From positions 1 through 9,142 of the forward strand of contig JBKQWK010000105.1 in assembly GCA_052139595.1 (NCBI GenBank): a DNA stretch of 9,142 bases. The letters are read 5' to 3'. This document shows positions 1 to 6,700 of the stretch, one piece after another (position 1 is the first letter of the stretch; the number at the start of each line of letters is the position of its first letter). Source of the stretch: JBKQWK01 sp052139595. Its GTDB lineage: Bacteria; Actinomycetota; Thermoleophilia; UBA2241. The translations under genes were made by a program, and so were the position numbers. The notes beneath the pieces are model-generated. The model saw nothing but the letters and a program-made list of their open reading frames with translations, was not told where the DNA came from and ran no database searches.

Positions 1-1
1 C

Positions 2-127
2 TCGGACGCCCGTCGCCTGTTCCTGCGCCCGAAAGTGTCGGCTACGGCGTCGGCGGCAATGGCGGCTACAACGCCAGTGGCTGCGGCCGCTCCGGCGCCG
101 GCTCAGGCCGGATTCGTCGTGCGGTGA
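2..127 (+). CDS. possible C-terminal end of an Ala/Pro-rich protein (5' partial)
   Basis: The second forward frame is open from the window edge to a TGA at 125-127. It reads as a short Arg-containing stretch followed by a tail rich in alanine and proline (an AAAAPAPAQA-like run) ending FVVR. Such tails are common at the ends of ribosomal, membrane-anchoring and regulatory proteins, so no function can be named. It would overlap the 3' end of the convergent aldolase gene by about 25 bases. The low-complexity composition means it could equally be a chance open frame in GC-rich DNA. The sequence left of the window would decide this. Confidence 0.3.
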   Translation, partial: SDARRLFLRPKVSATASAAMAATTPVAAAAPAPAQAGFVVR

Positions 128-1029
128 ATCTCCATCACGTCCTGCAGCAACTTGACGGCTTCGTCGTGCGAACGCTGGAAGGAGTTGCGCCCCATGATTG
201 TGCCGAAGCCGCCGCCGAGGGCGATCTGGCGGTTGGTCTCGAGCACGGCCTCGGTGGTTGCCGTCTCGCCGCCGGAGAAAATGACGATGCGGCGGCCAGC
301 GAAGGCTCCCTGCACGACGTGTTTGACGCGGTCGGCCAAGGTGGCGATTGGAATCTGTGCTTTTTCAAAGACCTTGCGTGCCGCATCCTGCTCGATGTGG
401 TCGGTCGGCGGCTTCACCTTGATGATGTGGGCGCCGAGCTGGGCAGCGATCTGGGCCGCATAAGCGCAGACATCGATGGCTGTCTCGCCGGCTTTGCTCA
501 GGCCGGATCCGCGCGGATACGACCACACCACGACGGCCAGGCCAGCGGCCTTGGCGTCGGCTGCCAGTTCGCGCAGCTCTTCGTACATCTGCTTGCGCTC
601 GCTCGAGCCGGGGTAGATGGTGAAGCCAATGGCGCTGCAGCCCAGCCGCAAGGCGTCGTCGACGGTGGCGGTGACCGCCGGGATGGGATCGCTGCCGCCG
701 TAAAGGCTGTCAGAGTTGTTAGCCTTGAGAATCAGCGGGATCTGGCCGGCAAACTCGTCCGCGCCGGCCTCGATGAAGCCGAGTGGCGCGGCATAGGCGT
801 TGCAGCCGGCGTCAAGGGCAAGCTGGAAGTGATAACGAGGGTCGTAGCCGGCCGGATTGGGCGCGAAGCTGCGCGCCGGTCCATGCTCGAAGCCTTGATC
901 CACGGGCAGAATGACGAACTTACCGGTGCCCGCCAGGCGACCACTCATGAGCATGCGATAGAGGTTGGCCTTGGTGCCGGGATTGTCGCTGTCGTACCAC
1001 GAAAGAATTTCGCGCACCCTATCTGTCAT
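103..1029 (-). CDS. fbaB: class I fructose-bisphosphate aldolase, DhnA/FbaB type
   Basis: This enzyme reversibly cleaves fructose 1,6-bisphosphate to dihydroxyacetone phosphate and glyceraldehyde 3-phosphate in cytosolic glycolysis and gluconeogenesis, through a lysine Schiff base and without metal. The 308-residue product aligns by eye with E. coli FbaB over most of its length: RLAGTGKFVILPVDQGFEHG (31-50, Asp44 in the VDQG motif), ANNSDSL (103-109), FTIYPGS (136-142, Tyr139), GAHIIKVKPP (199-208, Schiff-base Lys204 or Lys206), and the phosphate-binding FSGGE (251-255) and MGRN (279-282) loops. It lacks the N-terminal extension of the 350-residue E. coli enzyme. The ATG at 1029 is chosen because GGGAGG (1038-1043) lies 8 bases upstream; an in-frame ATG 11 codons earlier would place that site inside the gene. 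It is a single gene, divergent from the deaminase gene. The family is very secure. A related DhnA member such as an AroA'- or LsrF-like enzyme is possible but fits less well. Confidence 0.95.
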   Translation of the reverse strand: MTDRVREILSWYDSDNPGTKANLYRMLMSGRLAGTGKFVILPVDQGFEHGPARSFAPNPAGYDPRYHFQLALDAGCNAYAAPLGFIEAGADEFAGQIPLILKANNSDSLYGGSDPIPAVTATVDDALRLGCSAIGFTIYPGSSERKQMYEELRELAADAKAAGLAVVVWSYPRGSGLSKAGETAIDVCAYAAQIAAQLGAHIIKVKPPTDHIEQDAARKVFEKAQIPIATLADRVKHVVQGAFAGRRIVIFSGGETATTEAVLETNRQIALGGGFGTIMGRNSFQRSHDEAVKLLQDVMEIHRTTNPA

Positions 1030-1105
1030 GTCGCTTTCCTCCCTGAAGGTAGTTCTCATCACCGGCTATCGGCGATGTCGTTCTTGGTCAGTTCTGTTCT
1101 ACCAG

Positions 1106-1133
1106 TACATACTCTTCGCGGTTCGAGCGTCAA
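1106..1133 (-). promoter_or_regulatory. candidate promoter of the aldolase gene
   Basis: On the minus strand TTGACG (1128-1133) is followed after 16 bases by TATGTA (1106-1111). The -35 is near consensus but the -10 is weak. Transcription would start near 1099 and give a leader of about 70 bases before the ATG at 1029. It is the best candidate seen in the divergent 203-bp spacer. Confidence 0.3.
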
Positions 1134-1220
1134 GCAAGCCGAACGCGCGACCTGATCGAAGTGTGCCCGTGCTGGCGACCGACCCTCGGGCGCTCGCACA
1201 TACCTCCGGGCCTGCCGACA

Positions 1221-1235
1221 TATACTGTCACCATG
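1221..1235 (+). promoter_or_regulatory. extended -10 box directly upstream of the deaminase ATG (leaderless start)
   Basis: TATACT (1221-1226) is separated by exactly six bases (gtcacc) from the ATG at 1233. A transcript started from this -10 element would begin at or next to the A of the ATG, which is the classic TANNNT-N6/7-ATG layout of leaderless bacterial genes. No purine-rich ribosome binding site precedes the ATG, which agrees. No convincing -35 hexamer is visible 16-18 bases further upstream. Confidence 0.55.
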
Positions 1236-2234
1236 AATGCCGCCGCCTTGCCGTTTTGCCCAAAGATCGAGCTGCACGTTCACCTTGAGGCGACCGTACG
1301 ACCGGTTACGCTGCTGGCTATTGCCCATCGCAACGGCGTTGCCCTGCCGGCCACCACCGTCGAGGGTCTGGCGCCGCTGTACGCATTCAGCGATTTCGCC
1401 CACTTCATTGAAGCCTGGATCCGGACGACGCAGGCACTGCGCACGGCCGACGACTTTCGCCGCCTGGTTGTTGACTATGCCGGCGAGGCTGCCGGGCATG
1501 GCGCCGTCTATCTCGAAGGCAGCTTTTCGCCGGCGGAGCCAGTCGTGCGTGGCGTGTCTTGGCAGGAGGTCTTCGAGGGCTACTGTGACGGTGCCCGTGA
1601 GGCGCGCGAGCGCTACGGGGTGGAGGTGCGCCTGACACCCGAGGTCACTCGCGGTTTCAGCCTTGAGCTTGCCGCTGATGTGGCTCGCTGGGCTGTCCGC
1701 TATCGCGAACGGGGTGTGGTCGGCCTGGGCCTCGGTGGCAACGACGTGGACTACCCGCCGGAGCCTTACGCAGCCGTTTTCGCGATTGCCCGTGATGGTG
1801 GTCTCGGCTCGGTGCCGCACGCCGGTGAGATCGCTGGGCCGGAATCGGTGCGTGGGGCGCTCGCCGCTTTGCATGCCGATCGGATTCGCCATGGTATCCG
1901 CGCCATTGACGACCCGGAGCTGATGATCGAGCTGGCCGAGCGCGGCATCGTGCTCGACGTGACGCCCATCTCGAACGTGCGCACGGGCGCCGTGTCCTCG
2001 CTGGCGGAGCATCCGTTGCCGAAGCTGATCGCGGCCGGCGTGGCCTGCAGCATCTCCACCGATGACCCCGCTCTCATGGACACGGACCTTGAACGCGATT
2101 GGGCGGCCGCCGCAAGCCTCGGCTTGCTGCCGCGCGACATGTACGCTGCCGGTGTGCGCGGCGCCCTCTGCGACGCGGCAACGAGGCAGCGACTTGTCGC
2201 CATCGGGGCCGTCCATGATTGGGCGTCCGCGTGA
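1233..2234 (+). CDS. add: adenosine deaminase family amidohydrolase
   Basis: This family hydrolyses the amino group from purine compounds (adenosine or deoxyadenosine to inosine; some members use adenine or 6-amino-6-deoxyfutalosine) in cytosolic purine salvage or futalosine menaquinone synthesis. The 333-residue protein has the full metal-dependent TIM-barrel set: HVH (His15, His17), SVPHAGE (193-199; metal ligand His196, catalytic Glu199), RIRHG (217-221, catalytic His220), PISNVRTG (245-252) and STDDP (275-279, metal ligand Asp277 with Asp278). The glycine loop GLGLGGND (164-171) is also present. Length matches bacterial enzymes of about 330 residues. The HLEG(S/T) motif after the metal-binding histidines reads HLEAT, so a nearly invariant glycine is alanine (residue 20). 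The ATG at 1233 is the last in-frame start before the KIELHVHLE core and fits the -10 box just upstream. The gene stands alone and converges on the next operon. Family is certain, the exact substrate is not. Confidence 0.9.
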   Translation: MNAAALPFCPKIELHVHLEATVRPVTLLAIAHRNGVALPATTVEGLAPLYAFSDFAHFIEAWIRTTQALRTADDFRRLVVDYAGEAAGHGAVYLEGSFSPAEPVVRGVSWQEVFEGYCDGAREARERYGVEVRLTPEVTRGFSLELAADVARWAVRYRERGVVGLGLGGNDVDYPPEPYAAVFAIARDGGLGSVPHAGEIAGPESVRGALAALHADRIRHGIRAIDDPELMIELAERGIVLDVTPISNVRTGAVSSLAEHPLPKLIAAGVACSISTDDPALMDTDLERDWAAAASLGLLPRDMYAAGVRGALCDAATRQRLVAIGAVHDWASA

Positions 2235-2241
2235 CGCGTCA
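2232..2241. repeat. 10-bp palindrome formed by two convergent stop codons
   Basis: TGACGCGTCA is a perfect palindrome. Its left TGA ends the deaminase gene on the plus strand and its right half (TGA on the minus strand) ends the glycosidase-like gene. Only four bases (cgcg) separate the convergent genes, so there is no room for an intergenic terminator. Any terminator must lie inside the opposing gene. Confidence 0.8.
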
Positions 2242-3501
2242 ATGCATCGGCACGCTGAAGTTACCGTTTGCAGGGCGCACATACACGGCGAGGAAGTCGC
2301 GATCGTCAGGCGTCAGGTAGCGTGCAATGCCCGGATTCTGCGGATTGGGTAAGAACTTCACCGGCGATGTGCCTGGCCGGCGGTAGTAGTTGAACGTCGG
2401 CCAGGACACGTTGATGTCGAACTCCAGGGCGCGCACGGCGCCGACGCGAATCAGCGCGGCCGCCAGTGACATGACGGTTTGCTCGGGTGCGGCCACGTAG
2501 AGCAGATTGCCGCGCTTGTCGATCCCGACTCCGCTGCGCCACACACGCACGGCGTTACCGAGCGTCCAGCCCCACTCTGCGCCGTTTGTATTCAAGTCCG
2601 GGTTCGGCTGGCCACCGTTCACGATCATGGGCAGGTTTTGCCGTGCCAGGACCACACCGGCCGGTGGCGTTGCGCCACTGTGCCAGGCGATGATGTCGAG
2701 GCGTCCGTCGCGATAGGCTACGAGTGTTCCTAAGCCGGGTTTGAGCGGCGTGTACGCATGTCCGTTAACGGCAAAACCACCACCACCATCCTTGTACTTG
2801 AAGCCGCTGTTGAACGTCGCCAGCAGCCGGTGGCGCTGGCTCGCTGGCACCTCCATTGGTCCGCGCGGCGAGCCACGCGGTGGTTCGTAGCGGCCAGGGT
2901 AGAGCGCCAGTTGCACGCGGGTGGCATCAATCCATGCCGCGTAGGTGACGATCCGCGGGTAATTTGGTTCGTTGCGAAAGACGGTGACCAGCACCGGTGA
3001 GGCACCGTTGACCGGCGCGCAGGCCGGCCGCCAGACACCTTCGCCGGCCAGCGGGGGGTCGATCACTGGTCGGACCGCCGGCGGTGCGTAGATGATCAGT
3101 CGGTGCCGGGGGCTCGGCATTGGCGAATCAGCGGCCACTGTGGGTAGAGCGCTCAGTGTGGGGCCGCCTGGGCGGGGTGCTGTCCACGTGTAGTAGTAGT
3201 GCTCAACGAGGTTGACCAGCCAGGCACCGTGATGATCGCGTACCCACTCGACGCTGCGAATGGTGAGCGGCGTGCTTGATGGTTGCAGCATGGTTGCCAC
3301 ATACGAAGAGACGGCCGGCACAAGTGCGACGAGAAGCACAGCCAGCACGAGCAAAAGCACGCGCCGGCGGCCCCAGCGCCGCCGATTGCCGGCGCCGATC
3401 TTGCGGTGGTCGCGGCGACGCCATTCGAGGCGTGGCGGTGAGCCGCGGCTGTCGTTCTCGTGAGGCGGGTGCGGACGCTGCCGCTCAGGTGGGGTAGTCA
3501 T
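2239..3501 (-). CDS. membrane-anchored phosphodiester glycosidase-like (NAGPA/DUF2233-type) protein
   Basis: Family members, typified by the mammalian uncovering enzyme NAGPA, cleave sugar-1-phosphodiester bonds; bacterial ones act outside the membrane on cell-envelope or exopolysaccharide substrates. The 420-residue product has an Arg-rich cytosolic N-terminus (28-47), one hydrophobic segment (about 48-69, VLLLVLAVLLVALVP) acting as signal anchor, then an extracytoplasmic domain. Family-like motifs are ATFNSGFK (228-235), GGFAVNG (241-247), LPMIVNGG (290-297), WRSGVGID (321-328) and ALEFDINVSW (358-367). In the last motif the usual DGGGS is replaced by DINVSW, a variant I recall from actinobacterial homologues. 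The ATG at 3501 overlaps the end of the DUF362 gene by 17 bp in another frame, implying translational coupling; the frame is open further upstream but entirely within that gene. It is last in a four-gene operon. The substrate is unknown; a binding rather than catalytic role is possible. Confidence 0.75.
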   Translation of the reverse strand: MTTPPERQRPHPPHENDSRGSPPRLEWRRRDHRKIGAGNRRRWGRRRVLLLVLAVLLVALVPAVSSYVATMLQPSSTPLTIRSVEWVRDHHGAWLVNLVEHYYYTWTAPRPGGPTLSALPTVAADSPMPSPRHRLIIYAPPAVRPVIDPPLAGEGVWRPACAPVNGASPVLVTVFRNEPNYPRIVTYAAWIDATRVQLALYPGRYEPPRGSPRGPMEVPASQRHRLLATFNSGFKYKDGGGGFAVNGHAYTPLKPGLGTLVAYRDGRLDIIAWHSGATPPAGVVLARQNLPMIVNGGQPNPDLNTNGAEWGWTLGNAVRVWRSGVGIDKRGNLLYVAAPEQTVMSLAAALIRVGAVRALEFDINVSWPTFNYYRRPGTSPVKFLPNPQNPGIARYLTPDDRDFLAVYVRPANGNFSVPMH

Positions 3502-4591
3502 CGAAGTAGCGGCCCCACTTGGTCTGCCGGCGCACATCGGCCATGATGCGCCGACCCTTGAGCGGCCACCAGACGTAGTCGTGATAGAAGAACGAGGCGA
3601 AGACGAACGCATTCACGAGCGGTGTATGAAACAGCAGGTGCTGCAAGTTGTGCATCGGCCCAAACCAGGCCAGACGGCCGAAGCTTGCTGGCAGATTGGC
3701 ACCGACGCTGAAGCCGAAGTTGACGGAGTTCACATCGGCACCGACGACCTCGATCTCGCGTGGGTCACCGATGCCCAGGCCGCGCTCGTGGGCCAGGCGA
3801 ATGTACTTGATGGAGAGTGGGTCGAAGCCCATCATCTTGGCCGCGACGGCGTCAATCGCCACCTGGTCGGCGCTGGCGAGCATGTAGTCCGTCTCGACCG
3901 GCTGCATCGTCCGTGGCCCCGGGCCATTGCCGCTCAGGGTGCCGTCCATGACGGCAAAGATGCCACTGTGGATCTCCTGCTGAATGGCGAGCAGATCGAC
4001 GAGGGTCTCGTGGATCCAGCTGTGGGCGTAGTGGCGCCGACGGGCAAGCAGGCCGCCGAAGGCGTTCTTCATCGCTCCCGTGGTGGTCGTGTAGATGTGG
4101 CACTTGACCGTCGGCAGGTGGACGATGTTTTTGGCGAAGAAGAAATCCGGCAGCTCGATGCCTTCGGGAAAGATGTGGTTTAGGGCGAGCATCTTGGCCT
4201 GGGGCTCGTAGGTCACCCAGCGCATGTTCCCGGGCAGGTTGTTGTACAGCTCCTGGATGCCAGTGCGCGCATACACCGGCGCCAGCTTGTTGAGGCGCTC
4301 GCCTTTGACCGGATTGGTGACCACGGTGTCGTTGTGCACGGCGACGAGATCGGCAAAACCGGCGCCGCGCAAGGCGTGGATCGTACCTTCGAGCTGCCAC
4401 GGCGTCGTGTTCGCCGAGAGAAACGGCATATGCCAGGAGATGTTGTCTTTGAGGATCGTGGTGGCGCCGGCGTCGAGCGTGGTGGCGCCGTCGGCGAGGT
4501 CGAACAACTGGGCGATGTCGGCGTCGACGGTCGCCGGCTTCGTTTTCAGAACGGCAACTTTGCCGGTCGCTTGGCGTGCTTTGGCGGACAT
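3485..4591 (-). CDS. DUF362 domain-containing protein
   Basis: The biochemical role of this family is not known to me; some members carry ferredoxin-like clusters, but this one has no CxxC motif or Fe-S domain. Family features in the 368-residue product are VHLPTVKCH (157-165) followed by TTTTGAMKNAFGG (168-180), a glycine-rich DGTLSGNGPGPR (216-227), and the long ASADQVAIDAVAAKMMGFDP (239-258) continuing to YIRLAHERGLGIGD (263-276). The C-terminus has an aromatic, hydrophobic stretch (about 319-343, LLFHTPLVNAFVFASFFYHD) that may sit on or in the membrane. The ATG at 4591 is preceded by AAAGGA about 7 bases upstream. The gene starts 10 bp after the prenyltransferase gene ends and overlaps the next gene by 17 bp, so it is part of the operon and probably serves the same envelope or isoprenoid-linked process. 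That link is inferred from position only. Confidence 0.85.
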   Translation of the reverse strand: MSAKARQATGKVAVLKTKPATVDADIAQLFDLADGATTLDAGATTILKDNISWHMPFLSANTTPWQLEGTIHALRGAGFADLVAVHNDTVVTNPVKGERLNKLAPVYARTGIQELYNNLPGNMRWVTYEPQAKMLALNHIFPEGIELPDFFFAKNIVHLPTVKCHIYTTTTGAMKNAFGGLLARRRHYAHSWIHETLVDLLAIQQEIHSGIFAVMDGTLSGNGPGPRTMQPVETDYMLASADQVAIDAVAAKMMGFDPLSIKYIRLAHERGLGIGDPREIEVVGADVNSVNFGFSVGANLPASFGRLAWFGPMHNLQHLLFHTPLVNAFVFASFFYHDYVWWPLKGRRIMADVRRQTKWGRYFDDYPT

Positions 4592-4601
4592 GGGTTTCCT
4601 T

Positions 4602-5474
4602 TCAGGAGATGTACAGCACGGCGACTACCACACCGGTCCAGGCGACGATGTCCGCAACCAGAGGGCCGTCGCTGAGCAAAACGTCTTCTGGCTGACCGCC
4701 GAGATGGTGCTCATGCATGAGAAACAGGTAGCGCAGCAAACCGTAGATGACGAACGGTATGGTGAGCATGAGATACGGCTGACCGTGCTGCTCACGGTTC
4801 AAGAAGGTGTACATGGAGTAGCTGACGACCGTGGCGGCCATGATCATGCCAATCATCTGGTCGAGGAGTTCGGCCGTGTACTGCCGCAGCACGGCGCGAT
4901 GTTCGTGACTCTGTTCCGAGAGGAAGAGTTCGTCGCGGCGCTTGACGAGGGCCAGAAAAAGGGCCAGCAGCGAACTGCAGAGCAACAGCCATGGCGAGGC
5001 GGCGACGTGGATGATGACGGCGCCGGCAGCGACGCGGAGCACGAAACCGGTAGCAATTGCCATGACGTCGAGAATGACGATGTGCTTGAGGACGGTGAGG
5101 TAGACCGCCTGAACTGCGAGATAAGCAACGGCGACGAGTGCGAACCATGGCTGTAGCAGCCATGTGCCGACAAGGCCACCGGCGAGCAGGGCAACGGCTG
5201 CGAGGACGGCGGTGTGGCGGCTCAGTTCGCCGGCCGCCAGCGGTCGCAATCGCTTGAGCGGATGACGACGATCCTGTTCCAGGTCACAGAGATCATTGAA
5301 GACATAGACGGCGCTTGATAGGAAGCAGAAGAGCAGTACGGCGAGCGCGACGCGCAGGAGCAGTCGCGGTTCGTGCAGCCGGCCGGAGAAGATGAGTGGC
5401 GCGGCAAGAATGAGGTTCTTGGTCCACTGTCGCGGGCGCAGCTCACGCACGAGCGCTCGCGCTTCAACGGCCAA
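4602..5474 (-). CDS. ubiA: UbiA-family polyprenyl-phosphate phosphoribosyltransferase (DPPR synthase-like)
   Basis: Closest by motif to mycobacterial decaprenyl-phosphate phosphoribosyltransferase (Rv3806c/UbiA), which transfers 5-phosphoribose from PRPP to a polyprenyl phosphate, the first step to lipid-linked pentoses for cell-wall arabinan. Visible hallmarks are LRPRQWTKNLILAAPLIFSG (12-31), the metal/diphosphate motif NDLCDLEQDRRHPLKRLRP (60-78; Asp61, Asp64, Asp68), AAGELS (80-85), LKHIVILDVMAIATGFVLR (129-147) and LFLALVKRRDEL (172-183). These distinguish it from quinone-pathway UbiA and MenA. The 290-residue length and roughly eight or nine hydrophobic segments match the family. The start is the TTG at 5474, overlapping the upstream gene by 11 bp, with GGGAG about 9 bases upstream; a GTG at 5450 is an alternative. 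No phosphatase or DprE1/DprE2 epimerase is present here, so the final lipid-linked sugar (ribose or arabinose) cannot be told. Confidence 0.85.
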   Translation of the reverse strand: MAVEARALVRELRPRQWTKNLILAAPLIFSGRLHEPRLLLRVALAVLLFCFLSSAVYVFNDLCDLEQDRRHPLKRLRPLAAGELSRHTAVLAAVALLAGGLVGTWLLQPWFALVAVAYLAVQAVYLTVLKHIVILDVMAIATGFVLRVAAGAVIIHVAASPWLLLCSSLLALFLALVKRRDELFLSEQSHEHRAVLRQYTAELLDQMIGMIMAATVVSYSMYTFLNREQHGQPYLMLTIPFVIYGLLRYLFLMHEHHLGGQPEDVLLSDGPLVADIVAWTGVVVAVLYIS

Positions 5475-6453
5475 GGTTCGCCGCTCCCTGATCGGCGCGC
5501 AGAGCGCGCTCGCGCGCCCAGGCGCGCCGGTGCATGAGATAAGCCGTCAGTCCGAGCGCGGTAGCAAACCAGAGAGTGCAGAGGCGCACGATGACGACCG
5601 CAGCCACACCGAGATCGCGATTGAGGGCGAAAAGCACGAGCAAGCCCGCCATCCCCGCCTCGGTTGCCCCCAGACCACCGGGCAGCATCGACAGGGCGCC
5701 GGCCAGAGTTGAGGCGGCATAGATGAACATGGCGGCGAACAGCGAGACCTTGGTCACGCCAAGTCCGAGGAGCACGACGTAGAGACCGGCGCATTCGGCC
5801 AGCCAGGCGACGACGCCAAGCCCGGTGCCTTCAAAGAGCAAGCCGCCGCGTAGCAAATAGGCGAAGGCAGCCGCGGCAGCAGCAGCGCCACCGCTCTCGG
5901 CATCGCGACCACGCAGCAGACGGTGCGTGAGCCGTGGCCCGAGTCGCTGCAGCAGGGTCGGCGACCAGGCGAGGACAACCAGACCAGCCGCGACCAGCGC
6001 TGCTGCGACCAGCAGTGCCACGCGTGCCGTTGGGTAGCGGGCGGCGCCAATCAGTGCCAGCAGAACCACGGCGACAAGGTCGGTGAGACGTTCGGCGATC
6101 ACGACCGGCACCGATCGTGCGTAGGCGATGCCGCACTCATCTTTGAGGAGGGCGCACTTGAAGAGTTCGCCGAACTTGCCCGGCGTCACCGACATGGCGA
6201 GGCCACTGCCAAAAATGGCAATGCTGCGACGCGGCGCGACCGCCAGGTCGCAGCGCCGCAAGTAGAGACTCCAGCGCAAAAAGCGCAGGCCGTAGTTGGC
6301 CAGCGAGAGTGCCAGGACGGGGACCAGGAAAATGAGGTCAAACCGCCCGAGAGCTTTGGCTAGATCGTGAGCGTTCGTGGCCACCGCGAGGACCAGAAAG
6401 ATCACGACTCCGGCGACGAAAGCGAGGAAGAGCTTGGACCAGAGAGACGACAC
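5464..6453 (-). CDS. YbhN/AglD-like flippase-domain integral membrane protein (lysylphosphatidylglycerol synthase TM family)
   Basis: The family shares the membrane region of MprF/lysylphosphatidylglycerol synthase and includes YbhN and archaeal AglD; roles include lipid-linked sugar handling or lipid flipping, mostly unproven. The 329-residue product is hydrophobic throughout, with about eight membrane segments. Family motifs are LRFLRWSLYLRR (56-67), TPGKFGELFK (90-99), VIAERLTDLVAVV (118-130) and LPGGLGATEAGM (257-268). There is no aminoacyl-transferase domain, so it is the stand-alone form. It is first in the operon and overlaps the prenyltransferase gene by 11 bp, which suggests work on the same polyprenyl-linked pentose, perhaps moving it to the outer face. 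The start is the GTG at 6453: an in-frame stop lies just upstream, and the next in-frame GTG would cut the first membrane segment. The nearest purine-rich site (GAGGAG, 6470-6475) is 16 bases away, which is unusually far. Confidence 0.85.
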   Translation of the reverse strand: MSSLWSKLFLAFVAGVVIFLVLAVATNAHDLAKALGRFDLIFLVPVLALSLANYGLRFLRWSLYLRRCDLAVAPRRSIAIFGSGLAMSVTPGKFGELFKCALLKDECGIAYARSVPVVIAERLTDLVAVVLLALIGAARYPTARVALLVAAALVAAGLVVLAWSPTLLQRLGPRLTHRLLRGRDAESGGAAAAAAAFAYLLRGGLLFEGTGLGVVAWLAECAGLYVVLLGLGVTKVSLFAAMFIYAASTLAGALSMLPGGLGATEAGMAGLLVLFALNRDLGVAAVVIVRLCTLWFATALGLTAYLMHRRAWARERALRADQGAANLGR

Positions 6454-6517
6454 AGCCGTGAGAGATCATCTCCTCTGTTTGACTGGCGATACGAGGTTGC
6501 TGGTGCAGATTAAAGAT

Positions 6518-6593
6518 TGGAGCCGACGCGCGGAATCGAACCGCGGACCCCTTCATTACGAGTGAAGTGCTCTGCCAGCTGAGCTACGTCGGC
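6518..6593 (-). tRNA. tRNA-Thr(CGU)
   Basis: A complete 76-nt cloverleaf read on the minus strand. The acceptor GCCGACG pairs with CGTCGGC, the D arm is GCTC/GAGC, the anticodon stem CTTCA/TGAAG encloses loop CTCGTAA (anticodon CGT, reading ACG), and the T arm is CGCGG-TTCGATT-CCGCG. Discriminator T is followed by an encoded CCA (6518-6520). It has its own promoter-like element and lies 64 bp upstream of the membrane-protein operon on the same strand, with no obvious terminator between them. Confidence 0.97.
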
Positions 6594-6611
6594 GTACAAC
6601 GGTGCCGCAGC

Positions 6612-6640
6612 ATTGTAGGCCAAGCGGGCCGTGGCTGCAA
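6612..6640 (-). promoter_or_regulatory. promoter of tRNA-Thr(CGU), perhaps also of the downstream operon
   Basis: On the minus strand TTGCAG (6635-6640) and TACAAT (6612-6617) are separated by 17 bases. The -10 matches the sigma-70 consensus at five of six positions, the -35 at three. Transcription would begin near 6605, about a dozen bases before the mature tRNA 5' end at 6593, as is usual for tRNA genes. No better promoter is visible in the 64 bp before the membrane-protein gene. Confidence 0.55.
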
Positions 6641-6682
6641 AGCGAGAACGCACTGGAGGGCGAAAAGGGAAAGTCCAAGCGC

Positions 6683-6700
6683 TTGTGCGTCCTTGCACAA
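6683..6700. promoter_or_regulatory. inverted repeat over the regulator promoter (candidate operator)
   Basis: TTGTGC (6683-6688) and GCACAA (6695-6700) are perfect inverted arms with a six-base spacer. The right arm overlaps the -35 element of the response-regulator promoter, and a further CTGTGC half-site follows at 6703-6708. Position and symmetry suit a dimeric regulator, possibly the adjacent response regulator itself. This is inference only. Confidence 0.35.

Noticed and set aside
124..1155. Long plus-strand open frame (343 codons) opposite the aldolase gene
   Set aside because: It is fully antisense to a strongly conserved aldolase and has biased, unfamiliar composition; antisense frames often stay open in GC-rich genes.
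1059..2282. Long minus-strand open frame (407 codons) opposite the deaminase gene
   Set aside because: The plus strand carries all deaminase catalytic motifs; the antisense product has no recognisable motif or start site.
4224..5156. Plus-strand open frame of 310 codons across the DUF362 and UbiA genes
   Set aside because: It spans the junction of two well-supported minus-strand genes and is antisense to conserved motifs in both.
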